DNA from: an uncultured Collinsella sp.
GTDB lineage: Bacteria > Actinomycetota > Coriobacteriia > Coriobacteriales > Coriobacteriaceae
Length of the DNA: 64,000 nucleotides
Direction: 5' to 3'
Assembly: GCA_900542175.1 (NCBI GenBank)
Contig: UQNC01000002.1
Location: 39,252 to 103,251, forward strand
Shown here: positions 18,375 through 28,473 of the stretch, piece by piece
Numbering within the stretch: position 1 is the stretch's first letter
Layout: each line of letters starts with the position of its first letter
The notes under the pieces: model-generated
What the model was told of the DNA's origin: nothing
What the model saw: only the letters and a program-made list of their open reading frames with translations
Database searches by the model: none
Program-made: the position numbers and the translations under genes

Positions 18375-19199
18375 CTAGTCGAGCACGACAAGCTCGGCGG
18401 GATCGTAATCCACGCCCATAAACGTAAGGCCGCAGGCAGGAGCCGTGGGGCCCGCAGCGGTACGGTCGCAAGCATCGATGACCTCGCGCATCCACTCGGG
18501 TTCACGGCGATGCATGCCAATCTCGACAAGCGTGCCCACGATCGTACGGACCATCGAATGCAGAAACGCATTGCCCTCGATGGTGAACGTCAGGATGTCC
18601 TCGCCAAACGCAACCTCATGGCCAAATTCGGCACGCATCACGCAGCGATGCGTGGGCTTGCCAACGGCCGAAGCAACCTTGCAAAAGCTTTTAAAGTCCT
18701 GCTCGCCCAGCAGAGCGGGGCAGGCAGCAGACATAGCCTCAACATCCAAGGGATAGCGATGCCACCACACGGCACCGCGGGACAGCACGGGGCGCGCATC
18801 TCGATCGGCAATACGGTACGTATACATACGGGAACGCGCGTCAAAACGCGCAGAAAAGCCTTTACGGGCCTTGTAGACCTCGTTTATGGCGATATCTTTG
18901 GGCAGCAGGGCATCCATAGCCCGCAGCCACCTACGGCGCGTACAAGCGAGCTCAGCGTCCGTTACGGGCACGCTGATGTACTGAGCCACGGCATGCACGC
19001 CGGCATCGGTACGCCCCGCACACGTCAGATCGATCGGGCGGCGAAGCAGCGTCTCGATGGCTCGACGTAGCTCACCCGCAACCGTCGTCTGTCCCGGCTG
19101 CTCGGCAAATCCGCTATACGACGAGCCATCATAGGCCACGCGAAATACGAGCGTGGCGTCAAGCTCGGAAATCGAATTGAAATCAGACGGCGCAGTCAT
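18375..19199 (-). CDS. truA: tRNA pseudouridine synthase A
   Basis: 274 residues. The catalytic Asp lies in CAGRTDAGVHA, with the family-typical FRVAYDGSSYSGF start and the FLHSMVRTIVGTL motif near the end. TruA makes pseudouridine at positions 38-40 in the anticodon arm of tRNAs. Its place downstream of rplQ is conserved in many bacteria, but here a strong terminator stands between the two, so a separate promoter is probable. The start at 19199 has GGGAG upstream. Confidence 0.95.
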   Translation of the reverse strand: MTAPSDFNSISELDATLVFRVAYDGSSYSGFAEQPGQTTVAGELRRAIETLLRRPIDLTCAGRTDAGVHAVAQYISVPVTDAELACTRRRWLRAMDALLPKDIAINEVYKARKGFSARFDARSRMYTYRIADRDARPVLSRGAVWWHRYPLDVEAMSAACPALLGEQDFKSFCKVASAVGKPTHRCVMRAEFGHEVAFGEDILTFTIEGNAFLHSMVRTIVGTLVEIGMHRREPEWMREVIDACDRTAAGPTAPACGLTFMGVDYDPAELVVLD

Positions 19200-19231
19200 G
19201 GGCGCTCCCAACAAACAAGCAACGGTATCGC

Positions 19232-19265
19232 GACAAAAAAAGAGGGGTACGCGAACGTACCCCTC
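19232..19265 (-). terminator. Terminator of the ribosomal protein operon
   Basis: Perfect 10-bp stem GAGGGGTACG with CGTACCCCTC around a four-base loop, followed on the minus strand by seven T residues. It ends the spc/alpha transcript after rplQ and insulates truA. Confidence 0.95.
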
Positions 19266-19291
19266 GAATATAGCCTATGCAGACGGAATGT

Positions 19292-19774
19292 CTACTCAGC
19301 GGTCTCCTCAGCAGGAGCCTCCTCGGCAGCGGTCTCCTCGACAGCCTCGACCTTCTTGGGAGCAGCGGCCTTCTTGGGGGCCGGAGCAGCCTTCTTGGCC
19401 TTAGGCGTGCAAGGCTCGGTGACGAGCTCCATGATAACGATGGGAGCGTTGTCGCCCTTACGGTTACCGAGCTTCATGATGCGGGTGTAACCGCCGTTGC
19501 GGTCCTGCCACATGCCCTGAGCAGCCTTGTCGAAGATCTCGGCAACGAGCTGCTTATCGCCGAGCTTGGCGATAGCCAGACGACGAGAGTGCAGGTCGCC
19601 CTTCTTGGCCCAAGTGATGATCGGATCGACGACCGAACGCAGCGCCTTAGCGCGGGTCTCGGTGGTCTTGATGCGGTCGTTCTCGAAGAGGGCCTTAGCA
19701 AGGCTCTTCTTCATGGCCTTGGTGTGGCTCGCATCGGTGCCGAGCTTAAGGCCCTTCTTAACGTTGTGACGCAT
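19292..19774 (-). CDS. rplQ: 50S ribosomal protein L17
   Basis: 160 residues. The core (MRHNVKKGLKLGTDASHTKA, then RIKTTETRAKALR) is typical L17 and ends near residue 118. The remaining 40 or so residues are an Ala/Lys/Pro then Glu/Ala tail, as in many actinobacteria. Last gene of the cluster; AGGAG precedes the ATG. Confidence 0.98.
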   Translation of the reverse strand: MRHNVKKGLKLGTDASHTKAMKKSLAKALFENDRIKTTETRAKALRSVVDPIITWAKKGDLHSRRLAIAKLGDKQLVAEIFDKAAQGMWQDRNGGYTRIMKLGNRKGDNAPIVIMELVTEPCTPKAKKAAPAPKKAAAPKKVEAVEETAAEEAPAEETAE

Positions 19775-19804
19775 GGTCTAGTTTCTCCTCAAATATGCGA
19801 AGCA

Positions 19805-20746
19805 TTAAGCCTTCAGGCTCAGGCCCATGGACTCAAGCTTGTCCTTCACTTCCTCGATCGACTTAACACCGAAATTACGGATGTTGAGCAGATCGTTCTC
19901 CGAGAACTCAACGAGCTGACGGACCGAGTGAATGCTGGCGCGCTTAAGGCAGTTGTAGGAACGGACGGAAAGGTCCAGATCCTCGATCTGCTTGTCCAGC
20001 TCGGCGTTGTCGTTGGTGACCTCGGGAGCGAAGATCGAAGCCTCCTCCTCGACCTCGGGGGTCTCGGCAAGGTTCATAAAGGCGGCCATATGCTGGTTGA
20101 TGATATTGGCAGCCTGGACCACGGCGTCGCGCGGGGCGATGGAGCCGTTGGTCTCGATCTCGAGGACAAGGCGGTCGTAGTCGGTATGCTGACCGACACG
20201 GCAAGCCTCAACGAGCTTGGCGCAACGGGAAACCGGCGAGTACAGCGAGTCGACATGGATCACACCGATGGGATCGTTGTCGCGCTTGTTGGCCTCGCCA
20301 GAAACATAGCCGCGGCCATAGCCGATGCGCATGCTCATGGTGAGATGGCCACCCTCGGTGAGCGTAGCGATGTGCTGCTCGGGGTTGACCAGCTCAAACT
20401 CGGACGGAATAAAGAAGTCCGCACCGGTGACCTCGCAGGGGCCGTCAACCGAGATGGTGGCGGTCGCCTCGTCGGTCGTGCCGAGAGCCCTGAAGACAAG
20501 ACCCTTGACATTCAGGACGATGTCGGTGACATCCTCGACCATGTTAGGGATGGTCATGAACTCGTGCTGCGCACCATCGATCTGAATAGCCTCGACGGCG
20601 GCACCCTCGAGCGAGGACAGAAGAACGCGACGAAGGGAGTTACCCAGCGTATCGCCGTAGCCACGCTCGAGCGGCTCGACGGAGACACGAGCAGACATCT
20701 CGTTGATCTCTTCGACCTGAACCTGAGGCCTAATGAATTCTGACAT
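19805..20746 (-). CDS. rpoA: RNA polymerase alpha subunit
   Basis: 313 residues with both domains. The N-terminal assembly domain holds LERGYGDTLGNSLRRVLLSS; the C-terminal domain, which contacts UP elements and activators, holds LDLSVRSYNCLKRASI and NIRNFGVKSIEEV. An acidic linker lies between. A GGAGG site precedes the ATG. Position between rpsD and rplQ is the classic alpha operon. Confidence 0.99.
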   Translation of the reverse strand: MSEFIRPQVQVEEINEMSARVSVEPLERGYGDTLGNSLRRVLLSSLEGAAVEAIQIDGAQHEFMTIPNMVEDVTDIVLNVKGLVFRALGTTDEATATISVDGPCEVTGADFFIPSEFELVNPEQHIATLTEGGHLTMSMRIGYGRGYVSGEANKRDNDPIGVIHVDSLYSPVSRCAKLVEACRVGQHTDYDRLVLEIETNGSIAPRDAVVQAANIINQHMAAFMNLAETPEVEEEASIFAPEVTNDNAELDKQIEDLDLSVRSYNCLKRASIHSVRQLVEFSENDLLNIRNFGVKSIEEVKDKLESMGLSLKA

Positions 20747-20778
20747 GTATTACCTCCAGCCTCAGCAGCCCGGATGGA

Positions 20779-21375
20779 CTACTTAGAGTAGAGCTCGACG
20801 ATGAGCTGCTCGTTGATATCACCGCTGATCTGCTCACGCGTCGGCAGAGCGAGCACGTTACCAGACAGCTTCTCGATATCGACCTCGAGCCAGCCAGGGA
20901 CCTCAAAGCGCTCGGAGGAAATCAGAGCCTCCTTGATGGGGAGGAGGTCACGGAACTTCTCGCCGACAGCGACGACGTCGCCGGCCTTGACGCGGTAGGA
21001 CGGGATGTCCACGCGCTTGCCGTTCACGGTGAAGTGACCGTGACGGACGGACTGACGAGCCTCTTTGCGGGTGCGGGCGAAGCCAAGACGGAAGACGACG
21101 TTGTCGAGGCGAGACTCAAGGATGATCATGAGGTTCTCACCGGTGACGCCGTTCATCTTGCGGGCCTTGTTGAAGTAGCCGTGGAACTGCTTCTCCAGAA
21201 CGCCATAGATGAACTTGACCTTCTGCTTCTCGCGCAGCTGCATGCCGTACTCAGATTCCTTGCGACGGCGCTTGGGCTGACGGATAGATTCCTTCTTGCT
21301 GCTGTAACCGAGCTCAGCGGGATCGATCCCGAGCTGACGGCAGCGCTTAAGAACAGGAGTCCTGTCGATTGCCAT
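20779..21375 (-). CDS. rpsD: 30S ribosomal protein S4
   Basis: 198 residues. The N-terminal region has only one Cys (KRCRQLG), so it is the zinc-free form. The S4 RNA-binding domain is seen in SRLDNVVFRLGFARTRKEAR and VNGKRVDIPSYRVKAGD. S4 nucleates 30S assembly and often represses the alpha operon by binding its mRNA. Confidence 0.99.
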   Translation of the reverse strand: MAIDRTPVLKRCRQLGIDPAELGYSSKKESIRQPKRRRKESEYGMQLREKQKVKFIYGVLEKQFHGYFNKARKMNGVTGENLMIILESRLDNVVFRLGFARTRKEARQSVRHGHFTVNGKRVDIPSYRVKAGDVVAVGEKFRDLLPIKEALISSERFEVPGWLEVDIEKLSGNVLALPTREQISGDINEQLIVELYSK

Positions 21376-21394
21376 ATTGATACGATCCTTTCAG

Positions 21395-21799
21395 TTACAC
21401 GCGGCGACGCTTCTTGGGGCGGCAGCCGTTGTGCGGAATGGGGGTCTTGTCCTGGATGCTCGAGACCTCGAGGCCAGCAGCCTGGAGGGAGCGAATGGCG
21501 GTCTCACGACCGGAGCCGGGGCCCTTGACGAAGACGGAAACCTTCTTCATACCGTGCTCCATGGCCTGCTTGGCAGCAGCCTCGGCAGCCATCTGGGCAG
21601 CGAACGGCGTGGACTTACGGGAGCCCTTGAAGCCCACCTGGCCAGCCGACTTCCAGGAAATGACGTTGCCCTGGGGATCGGTGATCGAAACGATCGTGTT
21701 GTTGAACGTAGAACGAATGTGAGCCTGGCCCACGGAAATGTTCTTACGGTCCGCGCGCTTCAGACGGGCAGCGCGAACGTTCTTCTTAGCAGTAGCCAT
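21395..21799 (-). CDS. rpsK: 30S ribosomal protein S11
   Basis: 134 residues with the family segments [20 protein letters not shown] and the conserved C-terminal [14 protein letters not shown]. Platform protein of the 30S subunit, in the conserved rpsM-rpsK-rpsD order. Confidence 0.99.
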   Translation of the reverse strand: MATAKKNVRAARLKRADRKNISVGQAHIRSTFNNTIVSITDPQGNVISWKSAGQVGFKGSRKSTPFAAQMAAEAAAKQAMEHGMKKVSVFVKGPGSGRETAIRSLQAAGLEVSSIQDKTPIPHNGCRPKKRRRV

Positions 21800-21813
21800 C
21801 TATCTAGCGCTCC

Positions 21814-22188
21814 TTATTTCTTCTTCTTAGCACCGATCTGACGCTTCGGGCCCTTGCGGGTACGAGCGTTAGTGTGGGTGCGCTGGCCGCGGACCGGGAG
21901 GCCCTTGCGGTGACGAAGGCCGCGGTTGCAGCCGATGTCCATAAGGCGCTTGACGTTCTGGTTGCGCTCACGGCGGAGGTCGCCCTCAACCATGATCTGG
22001 TTCTTATCGATATAATCACGGATGGCGTTAACCTCATCCTCGGTGAGGTCCTTAACGCGCGTATCCACGTTAACGTTGCACTCGACGCAGATCTTCGTCG
22101 CAGTGGTGCGGCCGATGCCGTAAATGTAGGTCAGACCGATCTCAACGCGCTTCTCACGCGGGAGGTCGACACCATTAATACGGGCCAA
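21814..22188 (-). CDS. rpsM: 30S ribosomal protein S13
   Basis: 124 residues. [20 protein letters not shown] and the helix-two-turn-helix [11 protein letters not shown] are typical, as is the basic [20 protein letters not shown] tail. The start codon is TTG, with GAGGAG at proper spacing; no ATG or GTG is available in frame at the conserved N-terminus. Confidence 0.98.
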   Translation of the reverse strand: MARINGVDLPREKRVEIGLTYIYGIGRTTATKICVECNVNVDTRVKDLTEDEVNAIRDYIDKNQIMVEGDLRRERNQNVKRLMDIGCNRGLRHRKGLPVRGQRTHTNARTRKGPKRQIGAKKKK

Positions 22189-22202
22189 CGTAGTCTCCTC
22201 TC

Positions 22203-22316
22203 TTAACCCTGACGCTGCTTATGACGGGGGTTCTCGCAAATGACGAGGACCTTGCCATGGCGCCTAATGATTTTGCACTTATCGCACATCTTCTTGACCG
22301 AAGGACGTACCTTCAT
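22203..22316 (-). CDS. rpmJ: 50S ribosomal protein L36
   Basis: 37 residues, [15 protein letters not shown] onward. The zinc ligands Cys11, Cys14, Cys27 and His32 are all present, so this is the zinc-containing form. GGAAAG precedes the ATG. Confidence 0.98.
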   Translation of the reverse strand: MKVRPSVKKMCDKCKIIRRHGKVLVICENPRHKQRQG

Positions 22317-22408
22317 CGTTCTTCCTTTCGGTAGCGCTCAAACTACTTCCCTACTATCTACTCGCCCAGCCGCAGGCGTTTAAAACTATGGCTGGTCTTC
22401 ACACACAA

Positions 22409-22442
22409 TCCGACCGTAGGTTGAGCTAAGCCTGCAGTCGGA
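22409..22442 (-). terminator. Hairpin between infA and rpmJ (attenuator candidate)
   Basis: An imperfect 12-bp stem (TCCGACcGtAGG with its near complement) in the 150-bp gap between infA and rpmJ. No long T-tract follows, so partial attenuation or processing is more likely than termination. Confidence 0.35.
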
Positions 22443-22466
22443 AATGGAGTGCGCGTATGCGTGCCG

Positions 22467-22685
22467 CTATTTGTAGCGATAGGTGATGCGGCCGCGGGTC
22501 AGGTCGTACGGGGAAAGCTCCACGACAACCCTGTCACCGGGGAGAATACGGATGTAATTCATTCGGATCTTGCCAGAAATGTTGCACAGAACCGAATGAC
22601 CGTTCTCGAGCTCGACCTTAAACATGGCATTGGGCAGCGGTTCCTTTACCGTACCCTCGAGCTCAATTGCGTCTTCCTTCTTCAC
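22467..22685 (-). CDS. infA: Translation initiation factor IF-1
   Basis: 72 residues, the exact family length, when started at GTG 22685 ([15 protein letters not shown]). The OB-fold core is visible in [21 protein letters not shown] and the conserved [10 protein letters not shown]-terminus. An in-frame TTG lies two codons upstream, but no better ribosome site supports it. IF-1 binds the 30S A site during initiation. Confidence 0.97.
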   Translation of the reverse strand: MKKEDAIELEGTVKEPLPNAMFKVELENGHSVLCNISGKIRMNYIRILPGDRVVVELSPYDLTRGRITYRYK

Positions 22686-22789
22686 AAGCAATCATCTTTC
22701 TCTAGAAAACGACAGCGATTGAGTATTCTACAACACGTATGCACGCATCGTAATAACTTCGTAATGGCTCCACAACTAAGTGGAACTTG

Positions 22790-23578
22790 TTACATTTCTC
22801 CGCCTTGGAGCGAACACCAAGCACCTTGGGCATCCGTGGTGATAATCACCGGACCGTCATTGGTAATGGCGACGGTGTTCTCGTAGTGCGCGGCGGGCAG
22901 GTGGTCGTTGGTCGTAACAATCCAACCGTCGGAGCCCGTGCTCACATGGTTGGAACCCATCGTAACCATCGGCTCGATGGCAATGACCATGCCGGCCTGG
23001 AGGCGAACGCCCCTCCCCTTCTTTCCATAGTTAGGAACGTTGGGGTCCTCGTGCATCACGCGGCCAATGCCATGGCCCACATAGTCACGAAGCACGCCGT
23101 AACCGTGAGACTCGGCGAGGGACTGAACGGCGTAACCAACATCCCCGATATGGTTACCGGGAACAGCCTGCTCGATGGCAGCCTTAAGGCAATCGCGCGT
23201 GACCTCGCACAGGGCCTTGGCCTCGGGCGTGGGTGTGCCGACAAAAAACGTCCAAGCGTTATCGCCAACCCAACCGTCGACAACGGCTCCCGTATCGATG
23301 GAGATGATATCGCCATCGCGCAGGATCATGTCGGGGTTGGGAATACCGTGGACCACGGCATCGTTAATCGATGCGCAAATGGTACCGGGGAACCCGCCGT
23401 AACCCTTAAAGGCCGGGGTGCCGCCATGCATACGGATAATCTGCTCCGCGAGCTGATCGAGCTCAAAGGTCGAAACACCAGGGCGCACCATGGCTCCAAC
23501 GTGGCGGAGCGCCATCTTAGATAGCGCTCCTGCCTTCTTCATCTGCTCGATTTGCGTTGCAGACTTAATCTTGATCAT
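22790..23578 (-). CDS. map: Methionine aminopeptidase, type I
   Basis: 262 residues. The five metal ligands are visible: the two Asp in SIDTGAVVDGWVGDNAW, the His in GHGIGRVMHE, and two Glu in VIAIEPMV and HYENTVAIT. It removes the N-terminal Met from nascent proteins. Its ATG overlaps the adk stop (ATGA), so the two are translationally coupled. C-terminal TDAQGAWCSL is usual for type I. Confidence 0.98.
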   Translation of the reverse strand: MIKIKSATQIEQMKKAGALSKMALRHVGAMVRPGVSTFELDQLAEQIIRMHGGTPAFKGYGGFPGTICASINDAVVHGIPNPDMILRDGDIISIDTGAVVDGWVGDNAWTFFVGTPTPEAKALCEVTRDCLKAAIEQAVPGNHIGDVGYAVQSLAESHGYGVLRDYVGHGIGRVMHEDPNVPNYGKKGRGVRLQAGMVIAIEPMVTMGSNHVSTGSDGWIVTTNDHLPAAHYENTVAITNDGPVIITTDAQGAWCSLQGGEM

Positions 23579-24201
23579 AGACCGAGAGCCTCTTTGACAT
23601 CCCCGTACACGGTCTCGCGAGCCTGGTCACCGTTGACCGACTTGAGCAGACCCTGGCCACGATAGTAGTCGACGAGCGGGCTCGTGGACTTCTCGTAGAC
23701 GTCGAGACGGTTCTTGATGGTCTCGGGCTTGTCGTCGTCGCGCTGATACATCTCGCCGGCGCACTTGGGGCAGGTAGCATCGGCAGCGGTGCCGGTGTAA
23801 CCGCAGGCGCGGCAAGTGCGACGCGAAGACAGACGATCGATGATGACCTCGGGGGCCACGTCGACCAGAAGGGCGCAGTCGATCTCGCGACCCATGGCGG
23901 AGAGCTCGGAATCGAGCGTCACAGCCTGGGCGGTGTTGCGCGGGAAGCCGTCGAGGATGAAGCCCTGCTGGGCGTCATCGGCAGCAAGGCGCTCCTTGAC
24001 AAGGTCGATCACGAGCTGGTCGGGAACGAGCTCGCCAGCGTCCATGTACTTCTTAGCCTGAATACCAAGCTCGGTGCCACCCTTGACGGCAGCACGCAGC
24101 AGGTCGCCCGTGGAAATGTGAGCGACGCCAAACTCGGCGACGAGCTTCTGTGCGACGGTGCCCTTACCGGCACCCGGAGCTCCGAGCAATACGAGGTTCA
24201 T
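23575..24201 (-). CDS. adk: Adenylate kinase
   Basis: 208 residues from ATG 24201, which has GGAGG upstream (two codons shorter than the maximal frame). P-loop GAPGAGKGT at the N-terminus, DGFPRN motif, and a zinc-type LID with Cys-x2-Cys and a second Cys-x2-Cys pair (CRAC and CPKC). Interconverts ATP, AMP and ADP. Standard place between secY and map. Confidence 0.98.
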   Translation of the reverse strand: MNLVLLGAPGAGKGTVAQKLVAEFGVAHISTGDLLRAAVKGGTELGIQAKKYMDAGELVPDQLVIDLVKERLAADDAQQGFILDGFPRNTAQAVTLDSELSAMGREIDCALLVDVAPEVIIDRLSSRRTCRACGYTGTAADATCPKCAGEMYQRDDDKPETIKNRLDVYEKSTSPLVDYYRGQGLLKSVNGDQARETVYGDVKEALGL

Positions 24202-24219
24202 GAGCAATCCTCCTCTAGC

Positions 24220-25506
24220 CTATTTAAAGAATCCATCGTAATCATACATCTTGATCTGGCCTTCGAGCTTATCGACCGTGTCGAGCACGACGCCGACCAT
24301 GATGAGGATGGACGTGCCGCCAAATGCCTGGATCAGATGGTTACCCGTGAAGGAGAAGATGATCGAAGGCACGATGGCGATGAGCGCCAAAAAGACAGCG
24401 CTGGGAAGCGTGATCTTGTTGAGCGCGTTCTTGATGTAGGCCGCGGTAGCCCTACCCGGACGGACGCCCGGAATAAAGCCACCCTGCTTCTTAAGGTTGT
24501 CGGCCGTGTCATCGGGGTTGAACACCATAGAGGTGTAGAAGTACGCGAAGAACACGATGAGGACAACGTTAAGCACCCAGTTGAGCCAACCGGTCGAAAG
24601 CGCAGAGGCAACTGCCTGAATCCAGCCGATGCCGGGGAAGAACACGGCAATCTGAGCCGGGAAGTACAGCAGCGCCGAGGCAAAGATGATCGGCACGACG
24701 CCCGCGGTGTTGACCTTGATGGGCAGGTAGGTGGTCTGGCCACCCATCATGCGACGGCCCACGACGCGCTTGGCATAGGAGACCGGGATGCGGCGCTGGC
24801 CGCGCTCAAGGAAAACAATCAGCGGGATAACCAGCAGGATGATGGCGCAGATGATCACCATGGTGATGATGCCACCGGCATTACCCTCGGTGCTGGAGAA
24901 GATAGCCTGCGGAAGGCCGGCCATGATGTTCGCAAAGATGATCAGCGACATGCCATTGCCGATACCGCGCTGGGTGATGAGCTCACCAATCCACATGATC
25001 AGCATAGCGCCTGCGGTGAGCGTACCGACGATCATGAGGTCGAAGATGATCTCGGGAGCGCCGGCGCCATTGAAGCTGATGCCGAAGCTCTTAAAGAGGA
25101 AGAGGTAACCCACGGAGTTGAGGATTGCCAGAGCCAGGGTGAGGTAACGCGAATACTGCGTAATCTTGGTCTGACCGACCTCGCCCTCGCGGGCAAGCTC
25201 ATGCAGGGAAGGCACGACGGCCTGGAGCATCTGGAGGATGATCGAGCTGGTGATGTAAGGCATGATGCCCAGCGAAAACACCGACACATAGCTCAACGCG
25301 CCGCCAGAGAAAAGATTCAGGAGGGCCATAGCACCTGCGGCGACCGAATTGTTATCGGTCGAGAAAAGGCCCAGCATCCCCTGGAAGGGAATGCCGGGCA
25401 CAGGAACGTGCGCACCAATGCGGTACACGACGAGCATAGCTATGGTAAAAAGAATCTTTTCGCGCAATTCTTTGATGCGGAAAGCATTCTTAAGACCATT
25501 TAGCAC
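24220..25506 (-). CDS. secY: Preprotein translocase subunit SecY
   Basis: 428 residues with ten hydrophobic helices, the plug region after helix 1 and the conserved [13 protein letters not shown] and [12 protein letters not shown] segments. Forms the SecYEG protein-conducting channel in the cytoplasmic membrane. The start is GTG 25506, overlapping the end of rplO by seven bases. Confidence 0.98.
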   Translation of the reverse strand: MLNGLKNAFRIKELREKILFTIAMLVVYRIGAHVPVPGIPFQGMLGLFSTDNNSVAAGAMALLNLFSGGALSYVSVFSLGIMPYITSSIILQMLQAVVPSLHELAREGEVGQTKITQYSRYLTLALAILNSVGYLFLFKSFGISFNGAGAPEIIFDLMIVGTLTAGAMLIMWIGELITQRGIGNGMSLIIFANIMAGLPQAIFSSTEGNAGGIITMVIICAIILLVIPLIVFLERGQRRIPVSYAKRVVGRRMMGGQTTYLPIKVNTAGVVPIIFASALLYFPAQIAVFFPGIGWIQAVASALSTGWLNWVLNVVLIVFFAYFYTSMVFNPDDTADNLKKQGGFIPGVRPGRATAAYIKNALNKITLPSAVFLALIAIVPSIIFSFTGNHLIQAFGGTSILIMVGVVLDTVDKLEGQIKMYDYDGFFK

Positions 25507-25949
25507 GGCAGCTCGACCTTTCCGCCAGCAGCCTCGATCTTGGCCTGCGCAGAAGCGCTGACCTTGTCGACCTTGACCGTGAACTTCTTGGTGAGCTCAC
25601 CATTGCCGAGCACCTTGACGGGCTCGAACTCGCTCTTGGTGATGCGAGCGGCCTTAAGAGCGGCACCGTCGATCACAGCGCCGTCCTCGAACTTACGCTC
25701 GAGACGCTCAACGTTAACAGCGGTGTACTCGATACGACGGGGGTTGCGGAAGCCCGGAAGCTTGGGCAGGCGCATAGCCAGCGGAGTCTGGCCACCCTCG
25801 AAGCCGGCACCCTTGGTGCCACCAGAGCGGGAACCCTGGCCCTTCTGGCCGCGGCCAGAAGTGGTGCCGTGACCCGAAGAATTGCCACGGCCGACGCGCT
25901 TGCGGTTCTTAGTGGAACCGGGCGCGGGAGTAAGATCGTGAAGCTGCAT
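25500..25949 (-). CDS. rplO: 50S ribosomal protein L15
   Basis: 149 residues. Gly- and Arg-rich N-terminus ([20 protein letters not shown]) and a C-terminal core ending in [13 protein letters not shown]. Overlaps secY, indicating coupled translation. Confidence 0.98.
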   Translation of the reverse strand: MQLHDLTPAPGSTKNRKRVGRGNSSGHGTTSGRGQKGQGSRSGGTKGAGFEGGQTPLAMRLPKLPGFRNPRRIEYTAVNVERLERKFEDGAVIDGAALKAARITKSEFEPVKVLGNGELTKKFTVKVDKVSASAQAKIEAAGGKVELPC

Positions 25950-25952
25950 TTG

Positions 25953-26135
25953 CTACTCCTCTACAATCTCGACAAGGTGCTTGACCTTGAAGATCATGCC
26001 GCGGACGGACTCGTTGTCAGCAATCTCGCGAACCTCGCGGATCCTGTGGAGACCGAGGGCACGGACAGTACGGACCTGGTCCTGCTTGCAACCGTTGGTG
26101 CTGCGGACCTGCTTGATCTTGATGGTGTCAGCCAT
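25953..26135 (-). CDS. rpmD: 50S ribosomal protein L30
   Basis: 60 residues, IKIKQVRSTNGCKQDQ and LGLHRIREVREIADNE being the family signature. Two-base gap to rpsE and three to rplO. Confidence 0.98.
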   Translation of the reverse strand: MADTIKIKQVRSTNGCKQDQVRTVRALGLHRIREVREIADNESVRGMIFKVKHLVEIVEE

Positions 26136-26137
26136 GC

Positions 26138-26662
26138 TTAGTTCTCCTTACCGACGAACATCTCGGAGACCGTCAGGCCACGGCGAGCCGCGACGTCCTC
26201 AGGGCTGGAGAGCTCCTTGAGGCCCTCGACGGCAGCCTTGATGATGTTGAGGCCGTTGTCGGTACCGAGGGACTTGGACAGGACGTTCTTGATGCCAGCA
26301 AGCTCGAAGAGGGGACGCACAGCGCCGCCGGCGATAACGCCGGTACCCTCGACAGCGGGCTTGATGATGATGCGGCCGGCACCAAAGTGGCCGAGAACCT
26401 CGTGCGGGATGGTGCCCTGCTCGGTCACCGGCACGTGGAACATGTTCTTCTTGGCATCGAGAGACGCCTTGGAGATGGCCAGGGGCACCTCAGCGGACTT
26501 GCCCATGCCAACGCCGACGTTGCCCTTGCCGTCGCCAACGACGACGAGAGCGACGAGGCTCATGCGACGACCACCCTTGACGGTCTTCGACACGCGGTTG
26601 ATGTAAACGACGCGCTCCTCGAACTCGGAGGCCTCGCGCTGCTGCTTCTGATTACGAGCCAT
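26138..26662 (-). CDS. rpsE: 30S ribosomal protein S5
   Basis: 174 residues. The S5 dsRNA-binding-like domain starts at [19 protein letters not shown] and is followed by the C-terminal domain with [19 protein letters not shown]. Involved in decoding fidelity. AGGAGG precedes the ATG. Confidence 0.99.
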   Translation of the reverse strand: MARNQKQQREASEFEERVVYINRVSKTVKGGRRMSLVALVVVGDGKGNVGVGMGKSAEVPLAISKASLDAKKNMFHVPVTEQGTIPHEVLGHFGAGRIIIKPAVEGTGVIAGGAVRPLFELAGIKNVLSKSLGTDNGLNIIKAAVEGLKELSSPEDVAARRGLTVSEMFVGKEN

Positions 26663-26676
26663 GTGCTACATACCTC

Positions 26677-27045
26677 CTAGAACTCGAGACCGGCGGCACG
26701 AGCACCGTCGGCGAGGGCCTTGACGCGGCCATGGTAGATACGGCCACCACGATCGAAAGCGACCTTGGTGATGCCGGCCTCGATGGCACGCTTGCCAACG
26801 AGCTGACCGACCTTCTCCGCAGCCTCCTTGTTCGAGGTGTGGGTGCCCTTGAACTCGGCCTCGAGGGTCGAGGCAGAGACGAGCGTCAGGCTGGAGCCCT
26901 TGCTGTCGTCGATGATCTGGGCATAGATGTTGGCGTTGGTACGGGTCACGCGAAGACGCGGACGCTCGGCGGTACCCGAGACCTTGCCGCGAACACGACG
27001 CTGACGACGCTTGAGGCCTTCCAGCTTCGCCTTATGCTTGTTCAT
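26677..27045 (-). CDS. rplR: 50S ribosomal protein L18
   Basis: 122 residues; [19 protein letters not shown] and the [20 protein letters not shown] motif near the C-terminus identify it. Binds 5S rRNA together with L5. Confidence 0.99.
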   Translation of the reverse strand: MNKHKAKLEGLKRRQRRVRGKVSGTAERPRLRVTRTNANIYAQIIDDSKGSSLTLVSASTLEAEFKGTHTSNKEAAEKVGQLVGKRAIEAGITKVAFDRGGRIYHGRVKALADGARAAGLEF

Positions 27046-27073
27046 ACGTAAACTCCTAAAAAGGTTGATCTTG

Positions 27074-27095
27074 CCAGCACCTAACGGGGTGCTGG
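27074..27095 (-). promoter_or_regulatory. Hairpin between rplF and rplR
   Basis: CCAGCACC and GGTGCTGG form a perfect 8-bp stem with a six-base loop inside the 75-bp gap between rplF and rplR. Gaps this long are unusual in this otherwise tight cluster, so it could be an attenuator, processing site or ribosomal-protein binding element. Confidence 0.4.
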
Positions 27096-27120
27096 TCTTA
27101 TGCGAGTAAGTCGGTTACGA

Positions 27121-27657
27121 CTACTTGGCGGCCTTACCCAGCTTGCGGCGGATGTGCTCGCCGACATAGTGGATACCCTTGCCCTTGTAAGGCTCGGGAG
27201 GACGATGGCCGCGAATCTCAGCGGCGATCTGACCGACCTGCTGCTTGTTGATACCCTTGACGTTCACGTGGGTGTTGTCGGGAACCTCGAAGGTGATGCC
27301 CTCGGGAGCCTCGACGATCACGGGGTGCGAGAAGCCCAGGGAGAACTCGAGGTTCTTGCCCTTCTGCTGCACGCGGTAACCGACGCCGGCGAGCTCGAGC
27401 TTCTTCTCGAAGCCCTCGGAAACGCCAACAACCATGTTGTGGATGAGGGCGCGGGTGAGGCCGTGACGGGCACGGGTCTCACGCTCGTCGTCGGGACGGG
27501 AAACGGTGAGGACGTTGTCCTCGACGTTGATAGCGAGCTTCTCAAAGACATCGAGCTCGAGCTGGCCCTTGGGGCCCTTGACGACAACGTTGTTGCCGTT
27601 GACTGCCACTTCGACTCCGGCGGGAATCTGGACAGGCTTATTACCGATACGAGACAC
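27121..27657 (-). CDS. rplF: 50S ribosomal protein L6
   Basis: 178 residues, beginning [20 protein letters not shown] with the conserved C-terminal [15 protein letters not shown]. The start codon is GTG with AAAGGAG upstream. Binds 23S rRNA near the factor-binding site. Confidence 0.99.
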   Translation of the reverse strand: MSRIGNKPVQIPAGVEVAVNGNNVVVKGPKGQLELDVFEKLAINVEDNVLTVSRPDDERETRARHGLTRALIHNMVVGVSEGFEKKLELAGVGYRVQQKGKNLEFSLGFSHPVIVEAPEGITFEVPDNTHVNVKGINKQQVGQIAAEIRGHRPPEPYKGKGIHYVGEHIRRKLGKAAK

Positions 27658-27690
27658 GGTGATCTCCTTTCCTTCTACCTACAGAGCGAA

Positions 27691-28089
27691 TTACCAGACG
27701 TAAGCGATGATCTCGCCGCCGACGTTGTGCTTGCGAGCATCGCGGTCGGTCATGACGCCATGGCTGGTGGAAATGATGGCGGTACCAAGGCCACCGCGGA
27801 CGCGGGGCATGTCGGCAACGCCGGTGTACTTACGCAGGCCCGGCTTGGAAATGCGGCGGATGCCGTTGATGACCTTAGCCTTCTTGGGACCATACTTAAG
27901 CGTGATGTGCAGAGTCTTCTGGGGAACGGTGTCCTCGACATCGTAGCCCTCGATGTAGCCCTCCTCGTGCAGAACACGAGCGATCTCGACGAGCTTCTTG
28001 CTGCTCGGCATGGAGACCGTGGCCTTGTTCACAGAGTTAGCGTTACGGATGCGCGTAAGCATATCTGCGATCGGGTCTGTAAGGTTCAT
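27691..28089 (-). CDS. rpsH: 30S ribosomal protein S8
   Basis: 132 residues. [19 protein letters not shown] at the start and the [20 protein letters not shown] core match S8, a 16S central-domain binder that in other bacteria also represses the spc operon through its mRNA. Confidence 0.99.
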   Translation of the reverse strand: MNLTDPIADMLTRIRNANSVNKATVSMPSSKKLVEIARVLHEEGYIEGYDVEDTVPQKTLHITLKYGPKKAKVINGIRRISKPGLRKYTGVADMPRVRGGLGTAIISTSHGVMTDRDARKHNVGGEIIAYVW

Positions 28090-28208
28090 ACAGATTCTCC
28101 TTCGTTCTTGATGAACACGTGCTCTTGGTTCTTCGCCGCCCTTAACGGCAAAGCCTTTTTAGCGCGTTTTCCCTGTTCCAAACTGATGCTTGAAACGCTG
28201 GTAGTGAC

Positions 28209-28394
28209 TTACCAGCTGGCCTTCTTAACGCCGGGAAGCTCGCCCTTGAGTGCAAGCTCGCGGAAGCAGACACGGCACAGGCCGAACTTGCGGTACACAG
28301 AGTGCGGACGGCCGCAGCGCTGGCAGCGCGTGTACTCACGAGTAGAGAACTTCTGCTTGCGATTGCACTTGACGATCATCGATGTCTTAGCCAC
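28209..28394 (-). CDS. rpsZ: 30S ribosomal protein S14, zinc-type
   Basis: 61 residues, the short zinc-containing S14 form. Cys residues of CQRC (24, 27) and CRVC (40, 43) form the zinc site. Starts with GTG after GAGGAGG. The 120-bp gap to rpsH holds only weak hairpins. Confidence 0.98.
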   Translation of the reverse strand: MAKTSMIVKCNRKQKFSTREYTRCQRCGRPHSVYRKFGLCRVCFRELALKGELPGVKKASW

Positions 28395-28473
28395 TTATAT
28401 CCTCCTCACATAGAGTATTGTTCGCCCCAAGCGCCGCCCCCTTCTGGGAACGGCGCTCATAGGGCAGGTGAAC